Below, piece by piece: positions 26,733 to 35,020 of a stretch of DNA of 64,000 nt (position 1 is the stretch's first letter; every line of letters begins with the position of its first letter). Source of the stretch: Kitasatospora fiedleri. GTDB taxonomy: Bacteria; Actinomycetota; Actinomycetes; Streptomycetales; Streptomycetaceae. Made by a program: the position numbers and the translations under genes. The DNA lies in contig NZ_OX419519.1 in NCBI RefSeq assembly GCF_948472415.1, positions 4,526,001 to 4,590,000 on the forward strand, read 5' to 3'. A model generated the notes under the pieces. That model did not search any database. It was given only the letters and a program-made list of their open reading frames with translations, and was not told the origin of the DNA.

Positions 26733-29054
26733 ATGTCCGAACTCATCGGCTTCAAACGCCACTTCACCCCGTACGTGGTCGACGGCGAGGCCGTCTACCT
26801 GGTCTCCGAGCGCGGCGTCTCGGTGGTCGACGGCAGGCTCGCCCAGGCCCTCGCCCCGCTGCTGGACGGCACCCGCACCGCCGAGCAGATCGGCGCCGCC
26901 CTGGACGGCGTCGTCCCCGCCGACAAGCTGCGCGCGGGCGTCGACAAGCTCCGGGCCGGCGGCTGGGTCACCGCCGCCGACCCGGCCACCGACCGCCCCG
27001 GCGCGGCCTTCTTCGAGATGGCCGGGCAGGACGGCGACACCGCGATGGCCGCGCTGCGCGGCGCCACCGTCCGGGTCGAGGTGTACGGCGAGCTGGACGC
27101 CGCGCCGTTCCTGGCCGCGCTGGCCGCGGCCGGCGTCACCGTCGACCAGGACGCCGCGTTCACCGTCGCGCTCACCGAGGACTACCTGCACCCCGGCCTG
27201 GCCGAGCGCAACCGGCGGGCCCTGGCCGACGGCCGCCCCTGGCTGCTGGCCCGCCCGGTCGGCTCGATCGTCTGGGTCGGCCCGGTGTTCAGCCCGGACG
27301 CCCCGGGCACCGAAGGCGCCGAGAACACCGAGGGCGCCGAGAACGCCGAGAACGCCGAGGGCACCGGCGGCTCCGGCTGCTGGGAGTGCCTGGCGCACCG
27401 GCTGTCCGCCAACCGGCAGTCGCTCAGCTACCTCCAGCACCGCCTCGGCCAGGACCAGCCGATCTCCACCGCCGGCGCCCACCTGCCCGCCACCCTGGCG
27501 CTCGGCACCCAGCTCGCCGCCCTGGAGACCGCCAAGTGGCTGGCCGGCGCCCGACCGTCGCAGCCCGCCGTCACCACCCTGGACACCGTGCTGCTGGAGA
27601 GCGAGAAGCACGTCCTGGTGCGCCGCCCGCAGTGCCCGTCCTGCGGCGACGACGCGATCATGGAGCGCCGCCAACTCGCCCCCGTCGCCTTCGATTCCCG
27701 CCCCAAGGCGTTCACCGCCGACGGCGGCCACCGCTCGGCCTCGCCCGAGGACATGCTGGAGAAGTACCGCCCCCAGCTCAGCCCGATCACCGGCGTGGTC
27801 ACCACCCTGGTCCCCGCCGCCCGCACCCCCACCGGCCTGCGGGTCTACGTCTCCGGGCAGAACCTGTCCCGGCAGAGCGGCGACCTCAAGCAGCTGCGCA
27901 CCGGCCTGCGCTCGGTCAGCTGCGGCAAGGGCCGCACCGACGTGCAGGCCCGGGCCTCCGCGCTCGGCGAGGCCATGGAGCGCTTCTCCGGCGTCTTCCA
28001 GGGCGACGAGGCCCGCCGCACCGCGACCTTCGCCGAACTCGGCGACGCCGCGATCCACCCCGCCCGCACCCTGCTCTACTCCGACCGGCAGTACGCCGAG
28101 CGCGACCGCTGGAACGTCAAGCAGTCGATGTTCAACGTCGTGCCCGTCCCGTTCCGCGCGGACGACCCGATCGAGTGGTCCCCGGCCTGGTCGCTCACCG
28201 AGCAGCGGCACCGCTGGCTGCCCACCCAGGCGATGTACTACGGCTACCGGCACAGCGGCCGGTTCTACGCCGCGGGCGACTCCAACGGCTGCGCGGCCGG
28301 CACCTCCTTCGAGGACGCCGTGCTCCAGGGCTTCCTGGAACTCGTCGAACGGGACGCGGTCGCGCTGTGGTGGTACAACCGGGTCCAGCGCCCGGCCGTC
28401 GACCTGGACTCCTTCGGTGACCCGTACGTCGACCAGCTCCGCGAGGTCTACCGCGGCCTGCGCCGGGAGGTCTGGGCGCTCGACCTGACCGCCGACTTCG
28501 GCATCCCGGTGGTGGGCGCGTTCTCCCGGCGCACCGACGCCCGGCCCGGCTCGGGCACCAACGAGGACGTGCTGATCGCGTTCGGCGCCCACCTCGACCC
28601 GCACATCGCGCTCACCCGCGCCCTGACCGAGATGAACCAGTTCCTCGGCCCGGTCGCCGGGGACGAGCACGGCAAGGTCAGCTACGCGGGCGCCGACCCC
28701 GAGCAGAAGGCCTGGTGGACCACCGCCACCGTCGCCAACCAGCCCTACCTGCTGCCCGACCCGCACGCCCCGCGCTCCACCCCCGCCAGCTGGCTCCCGC
28801 TCGCCGGGGCCGACCTGGCCGACGACCTGGCGCTCGTCCAGAAGATCGTCGAGGACCGCGGCATGGAGTTCCTGGTCGCCGACCAGACCCGCCCCGACGT
28901 GGGGCTGCCCGTCGCCCGGGTGATCGTCCCCGGCATGCGGCACTTCTGGGCCAGGTTCGCGCCCGGCCGGCTCTACGACGTCCCGGTCCGGCTCGGCTGG
29001 CTGGACGCCCCGACCCCGGAGAGCGAGCTCAACCCGATCCCCATCTTCATCTGA
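26733..29054 (+). CDS. fused leader-binding / YcaO cyclodehydratase (azoline-forming, TOMM)
   Basis: 773 residues. The first ~85 residues look like a winged-helix RiPP recognition element (HFTPYVVDGEAVYLVSERG), followed by an E1-like region with zinc cysteines CWEC (216-219) and CPSC (301-304). The YcaO domain has the ATP-binding SCGKGRTDVQARASALGEAMER (around 396-417, read in pieces) and ELVERDAVALWWYN, and ends with proline-containing PIPIFI, like other azoline synthetases. It should convert Cys/Ser of the precursor core to thiazolines/oxazolines with ATP. An ENTEGAENAE low-complexity linker (about 194-212) precedes the first zinc pair. GAGGAG lies ahead of the ATG. It is 28 bases after the LanM-like gene. 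Confidence 0.93.
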   Translation: MSELIGFKRHFTPYVVDGEAVYLVSERGVSVVDGRLAQALAPLLDGTRTAEQIGAALDGVVPADKLRAGVDKLRAGGWVTAADPATDRPGAAFFEMAGQDGDTAMAALRGATVRVEVYGELDAAPFLAALAAAGVTVDQDAAFTVALTEDYLHPGLAERNRRALADGRPWLLARPVGSIVWVGPVFSPDAPGTEGAENTEGAENAENAEGTGGSGCWECLAHRLSANRQSLSYLQHRLGQDQPISTAGAHLPATLALGTQLAALETAKWLAGARPSQPAVTTLDTVLLESEKHVLVRRPQCPSCGDDAIMERRQLAPVAFDSRPKAFTADGGHRSASPEDMLEKYRPQLSPITGVVTTLVPAARTPTGLRVYVSGQNLSRQSGDLKQLRTGLRSVSCGKGRTDVQARASALGEAMERFSGVFQGDEARRTATFAELGDAAIHPARTLLYSDRQYAERDRWNVKQSMFNVVPVPFRADDPIEWSPAWSLTEQRHRWLPTQAMYYGYRHSGRFYAAGDSNGCAAGTSFEDAVLQGFLELVERDAVALWWYNRVQRPAVDLDSFGDPYVDQLREVYRGLRREVWALDLTADFGIPVVGAFSRRTDARPGSGTNEDVLIAFGAHLDPHIALTRALTEMNQFLGPVAGDEHGKVSYAGADPEQKAWWTTATVANQPYLLPDPHAPRSTPASWLPLAGADLADDLALVQKIVEDRGMEFLVADQTRPDVGLPVARVIVPGMRHFWARFAPGRLYDVPVRLGWLDAPTPESELNPIPIFI

Positions 29055-29061
29055 CCGACGC

Positions 29062-29089
29062 GCGGGGCAGCCGGGCCCGGCTGCCCCGC
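29062..29089 (+). repeat. 28-bp perfect palindrome between ycaO- and sagB-type genes
   Basis: GCGGGGCAGCCGGG (29062-29075) is directly followed by its reverse complement CCCGGCTGCCCCGC (29076-29089) inside the 53-base gap. It would form a strong RNA hairpin or bind a dimeric protein, and may attenuate expression of the last gene. Confidence 0.75.
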
Positions 29090-29107
29090 CCATCCGGGGA
29101 GGTCCCC

Positions 29108-30634
29108 ATGACCGTCATCGAACACCTGCCGCCCGCCCCCGCCACCGGGGGCCACCGCCCGCTGCGCCGCCTGCTCCGGCTGCGCCCCGAGGTCGAGGTC
29201 ACCGCCCAGGGCGCCGACGTCGAACTCGCCCACCCCTGGGGCCGCCAGCGCGTCCACGCGCTCGGCGAACGCACCGTCGCCGCCCTGCTCGACCTGACCC
29301 GCTCCGACGCCGACCTCGACCTGCTGGCGCTCGACCACGTCCGGCTGCTGAAGCTGCTCGAACGCTTCCCGTACCTGGTCACCACCACCGTCGCCGACCC
29401 GCTCGGCACCCCGCTGGCCACCGCCGTGCCGATCGCCCGCTCCGCCGACCTGCCCGGATTCGCCCGCCCCACCGGCCGGTTGGTGCTCTCCCGGTTCGCC
29501 TACCTGCGCCGGCTGCCGGACGGCCAGGGCCAGGACGGCGAGAGCTGCGTCCTCGAATCGCCGATGGCGCCGTTCCGGCTCACCCTCCACCAGGCCGCCG
29601 CCGGGGCCTTCGTGGCGGCGCTCAGCGCCTCCCGCACCGCCGAGGAGGCCGCCCTGCTCGCCGGAATGTCCCCCGGCGAGGGCGAGGCGCTGGCCGGACT
29701 GCTGGCCGGCGGCGGCTTCCTGGACGCCGGGCAGGGCTCCGAGGCCCCGCTCTGGGACTTCCACGACCTGCTGTTCCACGCCCGCAGCCGCCCCGGCCGG
29801 CACGACTACCCCACCGGCGGCGTCTTCGCCCACCAGGACGTCCCGCAACTGCCCGCGGTCTCCACCCCCGGCGCCCGCGAGGAGGGCGAGGGCATCGACC
29901 TGCCCGTCCCGGACTGGGACACCGTGGTCGCCCGCGACCCCGCGCTCAGCGAGGTCCTCGAAGGCCGCCGCTCGGTGCGCTCCTACGCCGACACCCCGGT
30001 CACCCTCGACCAGCTCGCCGAACTGCTCTACCGGGTGGCCCGGGTCCGCCGGGTGATCCCCGGCGACCCCGCCGACCCGCACGGCTACGACGGCGTCGAG
30101 CGCCCCTACCCGGCCGGCGGCGCCACCGGCGAACTGGAGGTCTACCTCTCGGTGGTCAAGTGCGTCGGCCTGGAGTCCGGCGTCTACCGCTACGACGCCG
30201 CCGCCCACCGGCTGCGCCCCCGCCCGTTCCAGCACCCCGGCGAGGAGGCCGCGTTCGGCGAACTCGTCACCGCCGCCTGGCGCGCCACCGCCTGCACCGT
30301 CGACCCGCAGGTGCTGCTCACCGTCACCAGCCGGTTCGGCCGGCTGTCCTGGAAGTACAGCCAGATCGCCTACGCGCTGACCCTCAAGCATGTCGGCGTG
30401 CTCTACCAGACCCTCTACCTGGTGGCCACCGCGATGGGCCTGGCCCCGTGCGGACTCGGCTCCGGCGACACCGACGCCGCCGCCCGGGCGCTCGGCCTGG
30501 ACTGGACCGCGGAGTCCTCGGTCGGCGAGTTCCTGATCGGCAGCCGCCCGGCCGGGGTGCCGCGCACCGCGCACGGCTTCGCGGACGTGGTGGCCGCCGC
30601 CCGCGCCGGGGAGGGCTTCGGCGAGAACTTCTGA
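29108..30634 (+). CDS. SagB/ThcOx-type FMN-dependent azoline dehydrogenase
   Basis: 508 residues. The C-terminal nitroreductase-fold domain contains LEGRRSVRSYADTPVTLDQLAELLYRVARV in pieces, YPAGGATGELEVYLSV, WKYSQIAYALTLKHVGVLYQTLYLVATAMGL and CGLGSGD, all typical of SagB oxidases that aromatise azolines to azoles using FMN. The N-terminal ~220 residues form the usual extra winged-helix region. It is the last gene of the RiPP operon. GGGGAGG lies ahead of the ATG at 29108. Together with the YcaO protein it predicts thiazole/oxazole rings in the product. Confidence 0.92.
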   Translation: MTVIEHLPPAPATGGHRPLRRLLRLRPEVEVTAQGADVELAHPWGRQRVHALGERTVAALLDLTRSDADLDLLALDHVRLLKLLERFPYLVTTTVADPLGTPLATAVPIARSADLPGFARPTGRLVLSRFAYLRRLPDGQGQDGESCVLESPMAPFRLTLHQAAAGAFVAALSASRTAEEAALLAGMSPGEGEALAGLLAGGGFLDAGQGSEAPLWDFHDLLFHARSRPGRHDYPTGGVFAHQDVPQLPAVSTPGAREEGEGIDLPVPDWDTVVARDPALSEVLEGRRSVRSYADTPVTLDQLAELLYRVARVRRVIPGDPADPHGYDGVERPYPAGGATGELEVYLSVVKCVGLESGVYRYDAAAHRLRPRPFQHPGEEAAFGELVTAAWRATACTVDPQVLLTVTSRFGRLSWKYSQIAYALTLKHVGVLYQTLYLVATAMGLAPCGLGSGDTDAAARALGLDWTAESSVGEFLIGSRPAGVPRTAHGFADVVAAARAGEGFGENF

Positions 30635-30676
30635 CCGACCCGCCGCGCCGCACTGCACCCGGCCGCGCGGCGCCGT

Positions 30677-30842
30677 GCGCGCGACACCCGGGCCCACCAC
30701 GCCCTGGCGCGCGACACCCGGGCGCACCACGCCCTGGCGCGCGACACCCGGGCGCACCACGCCCTGGCGCGCGACACCCGGGCGCACCACGCCCTGGCGC
30801 GCGACACCCGGGCGCACCACGCCCTGGCGCGCGACACCCGGA
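30677..30842. repeat. 30-bp tandem repeat, four identical units plus two diverged ends
   Basis: Units at 30701-30730, 30731-30760, 30761-30790 and 30791-30820 are identical (GCCCTGGCGCGCGACACCCG plus GGCGCACCAC). A partial unit with one change precedes and a partial one follows. The 30-base period keeps frames open, but the peptides (RATPGRTTPW repeats) look non-biological. It lies between the sagB-type stop and the operon terminator. Confidence 0.95.
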
Positions 30843-30900
30843 CGCAGGCACGCCTGCGACCCGTCAGCGGGAATCTGACGGGTCGTCGGCGAGCCTGCGT
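30842..30900 (+). terminator. double hairpin, RiPP operon terminator
   Basis: The inner stem GACCCGTCAG (30858-30867) and CTGACGGGTC (30875-30884) is perfect with a 7-base loop. An outer pair ACGCAGGC (30842-30849) and GCCTGCGT (30893-30900) is also perfect. It lies between convergent genes and may act in both directions. Confidence 0.8.
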
Positions 30901-30966
30901 TCTTGTCCTGCCGTGTCCTGCCGTGTCCTGCCGTCCTCGCGGCCTGCCGGGCCGCGGTCCGCCGGC

Positions 30967-31662
30967 CTACAGCCAGCCGCACTCGCGGGCGATCCGGATC
31001 GCGTCGCAGCGGTTGCGGGCCCGGGTCTTGGCGATCGCCGCCGAGACGTAGTTGCGCACCGTCCCCGGGGAGAGCGACAGTGCCGCGGCGGCCTCCCGCA
31101 CCGTGCTGCCCGCGGCGATCTCGCCCAGCACCGCCAGTTCCCGGCGGCTCAGCGGCCCGGCCTGCCCGGTGCGCACCACGTCCAGCACCAGCCGCGGGTC
31201 GTACACCCGGCCGCCGCGGGCCAGTTCGCGCACCGCCGCGATCAGCGCGGGGGCCTGCACGTCCTTCAGCAGGACCCCGGCCGCGCCCTCCACCAGGGCC
31301 CGCCGCAGCTCCGCCGTCCGCGGCAGGGCCGGCACCAGCAGTAGCACCGCCGCGCCCGGCGCCGCCTGCTGCACCTGCCGGGCCAGTGCCGGCCCGTCCG
31401 GCTGCTCCGGGTCCAGCCCCAGCACCGCGACCGCGGGCCGCACCCGGGCCGCCGCCGCGACCGCCTCCTCCCCGCCGGCCGCCTCGGCGACCACCGCGAG
31501 GTCCTCCTCCCGGTCCAGCAGGGCCCCCAGGCCGGAGCGGAACAGGTGGTGCCCGTCGGCCAGCAGGATTCCGGTCGAGTCCGTCGCCGCCGCGATCCCG
31601 GGGACCGGGAAGCGGTGGGCCGTGGCCCGCTGCACCAGCGGGCGTTCCAGTGCGGTCGTCAT
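30967..31662 (-). CDS. LuxR-type response regulator with degenerate receiver
   Basis: 231 residues. The receiver-like domain has LLADGHHLFRSGLGALL and a conserved LLKD lysine, but the phosphoacceptor position reads VAVLGLDPEQPDG, where Gly replaces the Asp of the usual LLDLxMPGxDG, and the switch Thr is also lost. The C-terminal LuxR helix-turn-helix (LSRRELAVLGEIAAGSTVREAAAALSLSPGTVRNYV) is intact. It probably works without phosphorylation, perhaps through ligand binding or dimer control. It faces the end of the RiPP operon and is a candidate pathway regulator. Confidence 0.88.
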   Translation of the reverse strand: MTTALERPLVQRATAHRFPVPGIAAATDSTGILLADGHHLFRSGLGALLDREEDLAVVAEAAGGEEAVAAAARVRPAVAVLGLDPEQPDGPALARQVQQAAPGAAVLLLVPALPRTAELRRALVEGAAGVLLKDVQAPALIAAVRELARGGRVYDPRLVLDVVRTGQAGPLSRRELAVLGEIAAGSTVREAAAALSLSPGTVRNYVSAAIAKTRARNRCDAIRIARECGWL

Positions 31663-31693
31663 CCGCGTGCCTCTCCGGTCCGCTCCGGTCCGA

Positions 31694-31981
31694 TCAGCCC
31701 CAGCCCCAGGTCCCGGACTGCTGCGGGCCGCTCGGGCTGCCGGACGGGGTCGGGGTCGGGCTGCCGGACGGGACCGGGCTCGGGTCCGAGACGCCGCCGC
31801 CGATCACGACGTTCTGGGCCCCCGCGTCCGCGGGCTGCTGCGGACCGCCGGCGACCGCCCCGTCGGCGGTGACGACGGCACCCGGTCGAGCCGGGCCGGC
31901 CAGTTCGGCGGCGGTGGCGACGCCGCCGACCGTCAGCGCACCAAGTACCGCAATCGTGACAATTCGGATGTTCAGCGACAT
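31694..31981 (-). CDS. small secreted or membrane-anchored hypothetical protein
   Basis: 95 residues with an N-terminal hydrophobic signal-like helix (IRIVTIAVLGALTVGGVATA), then an Ala/Gly region and a Pro/Ser/Thr-rich tail (PSPVPSGSPTPTPSGSPSG) ending SGTWGWG. No domain is recognised. It lies 31 bases upstream of the LuxR gene on the same strand and may be co-transcribed. A signalling or surface role is possible, but not shown. Confidence 0.65.
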   Translation of the reverse strand: MSLNIRIVTIAVLGALTVGGVATAAELAGPARPGAVVTADGAVAGGPQQPADAGAQNVVIGGGVSDPSPVPSGSPTPTPSGSPSGPQQSGTWGWG

Positions 31982-32166
31982 GGGAGTGCCCGATCCTCTC
32001 GCGTTCGGCTGATGCCCCGGGCTGCCACCGGGGCGTGTGGTGTGAGCCGTCGTCAGGTGGCCGGTGCGATCCGCGTCCCCCGCCGGGGGCTGCTCCCGCT
32101 TCCTCGCTCCGTCGTCCTGCCGACAACAACGAGAGTGCTCCCGGTGGCACCTCCGTGTCAGTAGTC

Positions 32167-32208
32167 GGAGCTGTCACCACAGTGCCGTGACACTGTGGTG
32201 CCAGCTCC
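32167..32208 (-). terminator. long hairpin downstream of the 109-aa gene
   Basis: Arms 32167-32184 and 32191-32208 are 18 bases long with one mismatch and a 6-base loop; the inner ten pairs CACCACAGTG/CACTGTGGTG are perfect. It starts 24 bases past the stop of the minus-strand gene at 32232, so a terminator is likely; a dyad regulator site for the gene at 31694 is the alternative. Confidence 0.6.
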
Positions 32209-32231
32209 ACCACCGGGTTGTTGATGTACCG

Positions 32232-32561
32232 TCAGCTACGGGCGCTGTCCTGCCACGTGCCCAGCGCGATCCACGGGTCCGCCTCGCAGAGCGCCACCGA
32301 CCAGCCCGCCAGCGGCCCGTCCGGCCCCACCAGCGCCGCCGCGCCCGCCCGCAGCGCCCACTCCGCCGACAGCAGCGAGGCCGCCGTCAGGAAGCACATC
32401 GCCGCCAGCCCGTCCGCGACCTCCAGCACCCGGACGTGGCACACCCGGGCCCCGTCCAGCGGCAGCCGCAGCAGCGCGGCCCGCACCGGGCCGGCCCCGG
32501 CGGACACCGCGCACCGACCCGACACGGGCGGCGGGTCCAACTCCAGGCGGATCGCGTACAT
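32232..32561 (-). CDS. conserved hypothetical protein, 109 aa
   Basis: Starts MYAIRLELDPPPVSGRC and contains RVCHVRVLEVADGLAAMCFL and an Ala/Leu-rich helical half; no signal peptide or clear membrane segment. It has good codon bias and is divergent from the LuxR-type regulator at 32833. It is not a family I can name. Its position between two regulators suggests a link to the RiPP region but nothing in the sequence proves it. Confidence 0.65.
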   Translation of the reverse strand: MYAIRLELDPPPVSGRCAVSAGAGPVRAALLRLPLDGARVCHVRVLEVADGLAAMCFLTAASLLSAEWALRAGAAALVGPDGPLAGWSVALCEADPWIALGTWQDSARS

Positions 32562-32779
32562 CCGTCCAGCGTGGCAAATCCGCCCCCGATCCGCGCGGTA
32601 CGACGGGTGTCACATCCCCGCCTGGCACGAATATGACAGTTGCCTGGCGCTCTTCACGGCTCGCCCACCTGTACGACAGAATCTCCGCAAGCCAGTTCTC
32701 GACGGTGACCGGTCAGCGCTAGTCTGACGCCCGGTCAGCAGGAATCCGGGGGGCGCGCCACGGCGCGCTGGAGGTCGAC

Positions 32780-32836
32780 ATGCGCAGAACCACGCGGACG
32801 GACTCGAGCCGGGGCACGCGGAAGAACGGATCTTGA
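32780..32836 (+). CDS. possible 18-codon upstream ORF coupled to the LuxR-type gene
   Basis: An ATG at 32780 follows a strong GGAGG (CTGGAGGTCGAC) and reads MRRTTRTDSSRGTRKNGS, ending in TGA 32834-32836 that overlaps the TTG start of the regulator at 32833. It could couple or regulate translation of the regulator. A missed frameshift joining both is an alternative. Confidence 0.4.
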   Translation: MRRTTRTDSSRGTRKNGS

Positions 32837-33852
32837 CCGCCGGCGGCCCGATCGGGCTCGACCCGTTCGGCGAGGCGGTCTACCGCGCCATGCTGCTGCA
32901 CCCCGACCTCGACACCGGCGGCCTGGCCGGCCACCTCGACTCCACCGAGGCCGAGGTCGGCCACGCCCTCGACCGGCTCGCCGACCTCGCCCTCACCCGC
33001 CCCACCAGCTGCGGCACCCGCTGGCGCGCCGTCAACCCCGAACGCGGCCTGGCCGCCCTGCTCGCCCACCAGGAGGCCGAGGAGGCCCGCCGCCAGCGCG
33101 AGGCCGAGCGCAGCCGGGCCGCGATGGCCGGACTGATCGCCGAGTACGCCAGCCTCCACGCCCCCGGCGCCGACGGGCAGCGCGGCATCGAGATGCTCTC
33201 CAGCCTCGACCAGGTCCGCGACCGGCTGATCCAACTGGCCTCCGACGCCACCGCCGAGGTGCTCTCCTTCGCCCCCGGCGGCCCGCAGCCCGCCCCCGTC
33301 ATGGAGGCCAGCCGCGCCCTCGACCAGGAGACCCTGGAGCGCGGCGTCCGGATGCGCACCGTCTACCAGGACAGCGTCCGCAACGACCCCGCCACCGTCC
33401 AGTACGCCCGCTGGCTGCACGGCCTCGGCGGCGCCGTCCGCACCACGCCCACCCTGCCGCTGCGCATGATCGTGGTCGACAACGCCACCGCCATCGTCCC
33501 GATCGACCCCGACGACCCCCGCAAGGGCGCCGTCCTGCTCCAGAGCCCCGGCGTGGTCGCCGCCCTGCGCGCCCTGTTCGACCAGGTCTGGGAGCACGCC
33601 CGCCCGCTCGGCGAGAAGAGCCCCCAGCGCGACCCGCACGGCCTCACCGGCCAGGAGCGCGAACTGCTCCGGCTGCTCGCCGACGGGCTCACCGACGAGC
33701 GCGCCGGCCAGCGCCTGGGCGTCTCGCTGCGCACCGTCCGCCGGATGATGGCCGACCTGATGGTCCGGGTGGACGCCCGCAGCCGCTTCCAGGCCGGCAT
33801 CCAGGTCGCCGCCCTCGGCTGGCTGGAGGCCGCCGAGGACGCCCCCGCGTGA
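32833..33852 (+). CDS. LuxR C-terminal / TrmB-like transcriptional regulator
   Basis: 339 residues from a TTG start. The N-terminal part (DPFGEAVYRAMLLHPDLDTGGLAGHLDSTEAEVGHALDRL) is a winged-helix/TrmB-like segment, the middle contains a phospholipase-D-like sensor fold (VLSFAPGG, RMIVVDNATAIVPID), and the C-terminal LuxR HTH reads LTGQERELLRLLADGLTDERAGQRLGVSLRTVRRMM. Such regulators commonly sit in streptomycete RiPP clusters. The start is uncertain because the upstream 18-codon ORF overlaps it. Confidence 0.85.
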   Translation: MTAGGPIGLDPFGEAVYRAMLLHPDLDTGGLAGHLDSTEAEVGHALDRLADLALTRPTSCGTRWRAVNPERGLAALLAHQEAEEARRQREAERSRAAMAGLIAEYASLHAPGADGQRGIEMLSSLDQVRDRLIQLASDATAEVLSFAPGGPQPAPVMEASRALDQETLERGVRMRTVYQDSVRNDPATVQYARWLHGLGGAVRTTPTLPLRMIVVDNATAIVPIDPDDPRKGAVLLQSPGVVAALRALFDQVWEHARPLGEKSPQRDPHGLTGQERELLRLLADGLTDERAGQRLGVSLRTVRRMMADLMVRVDARSRFQAGIQVAALGWLEAAEDAPA

Positions 33853-33857
33853 CGGCA

Positions 33858-33893
33858 GCGGCCCCCGCCCCCTCGGCAGGGGACGGGGGCCGC
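33858..33893. terminator. bidirectional hairpin between convergent genes
   Basis: GCGGCCCCCG... (33858-33873) pairs with 33878-33893 over 16 bases with one mismatch and a 4-base loop. It separates the LuxR-type regulator and the secreted amidase gene. Confidence 0.75.
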
Positions 33894-33911
33894 CGGCACG
33901 GGCCCGGCGGA

Positions 33912-35020
33912 CTACCGGTAGTAGCCGGTGATGTCGGCGATCAGGTCGACCGTGCCGTCGTTGTTGTACAGGTCGACCTTGCCGTTCAGCACCGGGACGA
34001 CGACCAGGTTGGGGATGGTCTGTCCCGGGGTGAAGTTGAGGTTCGACGCGGACGTGCGCTGCTGCCCGTCCGGGTAGACCGCGACGTAGCTGGAGCTGGT
34101 CGGGTTGGTCGCCGTCACGTTCAGCACCACGGCCTTCGCGTCCGACGGCACCCCGGCCCGGCCCGCGACCTGCAGGGCGACCGTCCGGCCCGCGCCGACC
34201 TTGGCCTGCGGGGCGCCCAGGCCGGAGCGGGTGTCCATCAGCCGGACCGGGCCCGCGCTGACGAAGGACGCGCCGCCGCCCTGGGTGTAGTACCCGGAGA
34301 CGTCGGCGATCAGGTCGACCGTGCCGTCGTTGTTGTACAGGTCGACCTTGCCGTTCACGACCGGGACGACGACCAGGTTGGGGACGGTCTGTCCCGGGGT
34401 GAAGTTGAGGTTCGACGCGGACGTGCGCTGCTGCCCGTCCGGGTAGACCGCGACGTAGCTCGGGCTGGTCGGGTTGGTGGCCGTCACGTTCAGCACCACG
34501 GCGGTGATGTCGTTCGGCACGCTCCGGCCGCCGCCCAGGCCCGCCCCCGCGACCTGCAGGGTGACCGTCCGGCCCGCGCCGACCTTGGCCTGCGGGGCGC
34601 CGGTGCCGTCCCGGGTGTCCAGCAGCCGGTACGGGCCGGCGGTGGACAGCTTCGAGGTGCCCGACGGCGAGTAGTAGCCGGTGATGTCGGCGATCAGGTC
34701 GACCGTGCCGTCGTTGTTGTACAGGTCGACCTTGCCGTTGACGACCGGGACGACGACCAGGTTGGGGATGGTCTGCCCGGTGGTGAAGTTGAGGTTCGAC
34801 GCGGACGAGCGGGGCTGCCCGTCGGGGTAGACCGCGACGTAGCTGGGGCCGGTCGGGTTGGTGGCCGTCACGTTCAGCACCACGGCGGTGATGTCGTTCG
34901 GCACGCTCCGGCCGCCGCCCAGGCCCGCCCCCGCGACCTGCAGGGTGATCGACCGGGCCGGGCCGACCTTGGCCTTCGCCGCGCCGGTGCCGTCCCGGGT
35001 GTCCAGCAGCCGGTACGGGC
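33912..35020 (-). repeat. three tandem ~115-codon repeats in the amidase gene
   Basis: Copies lie at about 33912-34260, 34285-34650 and 34670-35020 and are nearly identical over long stretches at DNA level, e.g. the segment encoding VPNLVVVPVVNGKVDLYNNDG. High DNA identity suggests recent duplication or gene conversion and a risk of collapse in assemblies. Confidence 0.8.

Noticed and set aside
23429..26767. 1112-residue open frame opposite the LanM-like gene
   Set aside because: No recognisable domain, Gly/Gln/Arg-rich, fully antisense to a conserved protein.
30677..30842. CRISPR array
   Set aside because: Units are directly adjacent with no unique spacers, and no cas gene is present; it is a simple tandem repeat.
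31694..31981. Second RiPP precursor
   Set aside because: It has an export signal, no double-glycine or RRE-type leader, and a Pro/Ser tail with few modifiable residues in a plausible core.
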